A stretch of 64,000 nucleotides of DNA. Source: Xanthomonas dyei (GTDB taxonomy: Bacteria > Pseudomonadota > Gammaproteobacteria > Xanthomonadales > Xanthomonadaceae). The notes beneath the pieces are model-generated. The model saw only the letters and a program-made list of their open reading frames with translations, had not been told where the DNA came from and did not search any database. Below are positions 62,844 through 64,000 of this stretch, in pieces. The stretch covers positions 62,001 through 126,000 of the forward strand of contig NZ_MDEE01000006.1 of assembly GCF_002939865.1 (NCBI RefSeq). Reading direction: 5' to 3'. Within the stretch, counting starts at the first letter, position 1; each line of letters opens with the position of its first letter. The translations under genes were made by a program, and so were the position numbers.

Positions 62844-64000
62844 ATGTCGCATGTCTCGGTTGGTGTGCTGCGCCACGCTGTGTTTGTCTGTGCGTTGTCC
62901 TGCACGTTTTATGCCACGGCCGGCGAGGTCAGTCTGCAAGGGCTGGCGTCCAGTTCCACCCATCAACGTTTCATCGTCAGCTACAAGGACCGTGTCGGCA
63001 GCAGCCGCGCGACCGGCCTGTCTGCGCCGTGGCGCGAGATCGCCAGCGTCGTGCCTGCACAGCGCGGGCGCGTGCTGGGGTTGTCCGCCACGCGCCGGCT
63101 CAGCACCGGCCCGATGCTGTTGGTGGCCGATCGCAAACTGGATCGCGTGGATGCGGAAAGCCTGATGCGGCGCCTTGCCGCCGACCCGGCCGTCAAACGT
63201 GTGGAAGTGGACGTATTGATGCGCCCCTTGCTGGTGCCCAACGATCCCGGCGTGTCCCAGCAGTGGGCGATGGGCACCAGCACCGCCGGTCTCAACATCC
63301 GGCCGGCATGGGACCGCACCACCGGCAAGGGCATCGTGGTGGCGGTGATCGATACCGGCATCACCAAACATCCGGATCTGGACGCCAATGTGCTGCCCGG
63401 CTACGACTTCATCGTCGACCCGGCGACCGCGCGCGACGGCAATGCGCGCGACGCCACTGCCGCCGACCAGGGCGACTGGACGGCGGCAAACGAATGCGGG
63501 CCCGGTGCGTCCGCCTCCAGCTCCAGCTGGCACGGCACGCATGTGGCCGGCATCGTGGCGGCGGTCGGCAACAATGCAGGCGGCGTGGTCGGCACGGCGT
63601 TCAATGCCAAGGTGCTGCCGCTGCGCGTATTGGGCCGCTGCGGCGGGTACATGTCCGATATCGCCGATGCGATCGTCTGGGCATCGGGCGGCAAGGTCAC
63701 CGGTGCGCCGGCCAATCCGAATCCGGCCACGGTGATCAATCTGTCGCTGGGCGGTGCGGGGAGTTGTTCGACAACGCTGAGCACGGCCATCGCCGGTGCG
63801 GTGACGCGGGGGAGCTCGGTGGTGGTGGCGGCAGGCAACAGCAATATGGATGTGGCCACCAGCGTGCCGGCCAATTGCCCGAACGTGATCGCAGTGGCGG
63901 CCACCACCTCGGCGGGCGCCAAGGCCAGCTTCTCCAACTTCGGCAAAGGCGTGGATATTGCAGCGCCGGGGCAGGCCATCGTCTCCACGCTCAACAGCGG
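62844..64000 (+). CDS. Third secreted S8 serine protease (3' end beyond the window)
   Basis: A third paralogue, 385 residues seen. The signal peptide is MSHVSVGVLRHAVFVCALSCTFYATAG, followed by a propeptide and Asp170 (VIDTGITKH) and His230 (HGTHVAG). The frame is open to the last base; the catalytic Ser would lie just outside. It is more diverged from the other two than they are from each other, especially in the propeptide. GGAGGG precedes ATG 62844. Whether it has a PPC domain cannot be known here. Confidence 0.93.
   Translation, partial: MSHVSVGVLRHAVFVCALSCTFYATAGEVSLQGLASSSTHQRFIVSYKDRVGSSRATGLSAPWREIASVVPAQRGRVLGLSATRRLSTGPMLLVADRKLDRVDAESLMRRLAADPAVKRVEVDVLMRPLLVPNDPGVSQQWAMGTSTAGLNIRPAWDRTTGKGIVVAVIDTGITKHPDLDANVLPGYDFIVDPATARDGNARDATAADQGDWTAANECGPGASASSSSWHGTHVAGIVAAVGNNAGGVVGTAFNAKVLPLRVLGRCGGYMSDIADAIVWASGGKVTGAPANPNPATVINLSLGGAGSCSTTLSTAIAGAVTRGSSVVVAAGNSNMDVATSVPANCPNVIAVAATTSAGAKASFSNFGKGVDIAAPGQAIVSTLNS

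Overview
The window is about 65% GC and reads as chromosome of a plant-associated gammaproteobacterium, almost certainly Xanthomonas. The pointers are the ahpC-ahpF-oxyR gene order, a proline iminopeptidase whose catalytic residues fall at Ser110/Asp266/His294 as in the Xanthomonas enzyme of known structure, a hydroxycinnamate catabolic cluster with a MarR regulator, secreted subtilisin-like proteases, and xanthomonad-type intergenic palindromes. I found no tRNA, rRNA, CRISPR array, insertion sequence or prophage. The genus call is an inference from gene content; no database was searched.

Layout. 1-7.7 kb is core: surA (cut by the window edge) and lptD, an HDAC-like deacetylase, a cobalamin adenosyltransferase beside a DUF6580 membrane protein, and two overlapping FAD hydroxylases of ubiquinone synthesis. 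7.8-18.5 kb is a metabolic island for plant phenolics: alpha/beta hydrolase, SnoaL-like protein, MetA-type outer-membrane channel, GntR regulator, protocatechuate 4,5-dioxygenase (ligB, ligA), LysR regulator, then on the minus strand a hydroxycinnamoyl-CoA synthetase gene, vanillin-type dehydrogenase, hydroxycinnamoyl-CoA hydratase-lyase and MarR repressor. The CoA-synthetase gene is broken by a perfect 10-bp tandem duplication. 18.5-30 kb is mixed: EF-hand protein, a 239-aa unknown, SMP-30 lactonase-like protein, Tat-exported oxidoreductase, rlmM, a nucleoside deaminase, two small lipoproteins, an EamA transporter, glnS, a glutathione transferase and a DUF2007 protein.

29.7-32.8 kb is a three-gene signalling operon (LuxR-type regulator, hybrid histidine kinase, response regulator) with ATGA overlaps at both junctions. 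32.9-42.8 kb carries msrA, a DJ-1 protein, tal, rnk, the peroxide defence set oxyR-ahpF-ahpC with a candidate OxyR site, prmC and pip. 43-46 kb is a tightly overlapping minus-strand operon (nitroreductase, 5'-3' exonuclease, Nudix hydrolase, N-formylglutamate amidohydrolase). 46-49 kb holds a DUF1631 gene with a decayed partial copy just upstream.

49.5-55.7 kb holds a hydrolase/TetR divergent pair with two 19-bp operators, then the proton-pumping transhydrogenase genes pntAA, pntAB and pntB. A complete oppositely oriented ECF sigma / membrane protein / DUF3106 operon lies between pntAA and pntAB. 55.7-64 kb has a nested palindromic repeat region, a small membrane protein, sufT, ilvE and three tandem secreted S8 proteases, the last cut by the window edge.

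The most notable points are the duplication-inactivated (possibly reversible) hydroxycinnamoyl-CoA synthetase, the sigma-factor module splitting the pnt genes, the DUF1631 remnant and the tandem protease array. I did not find a convincing wholly new system.
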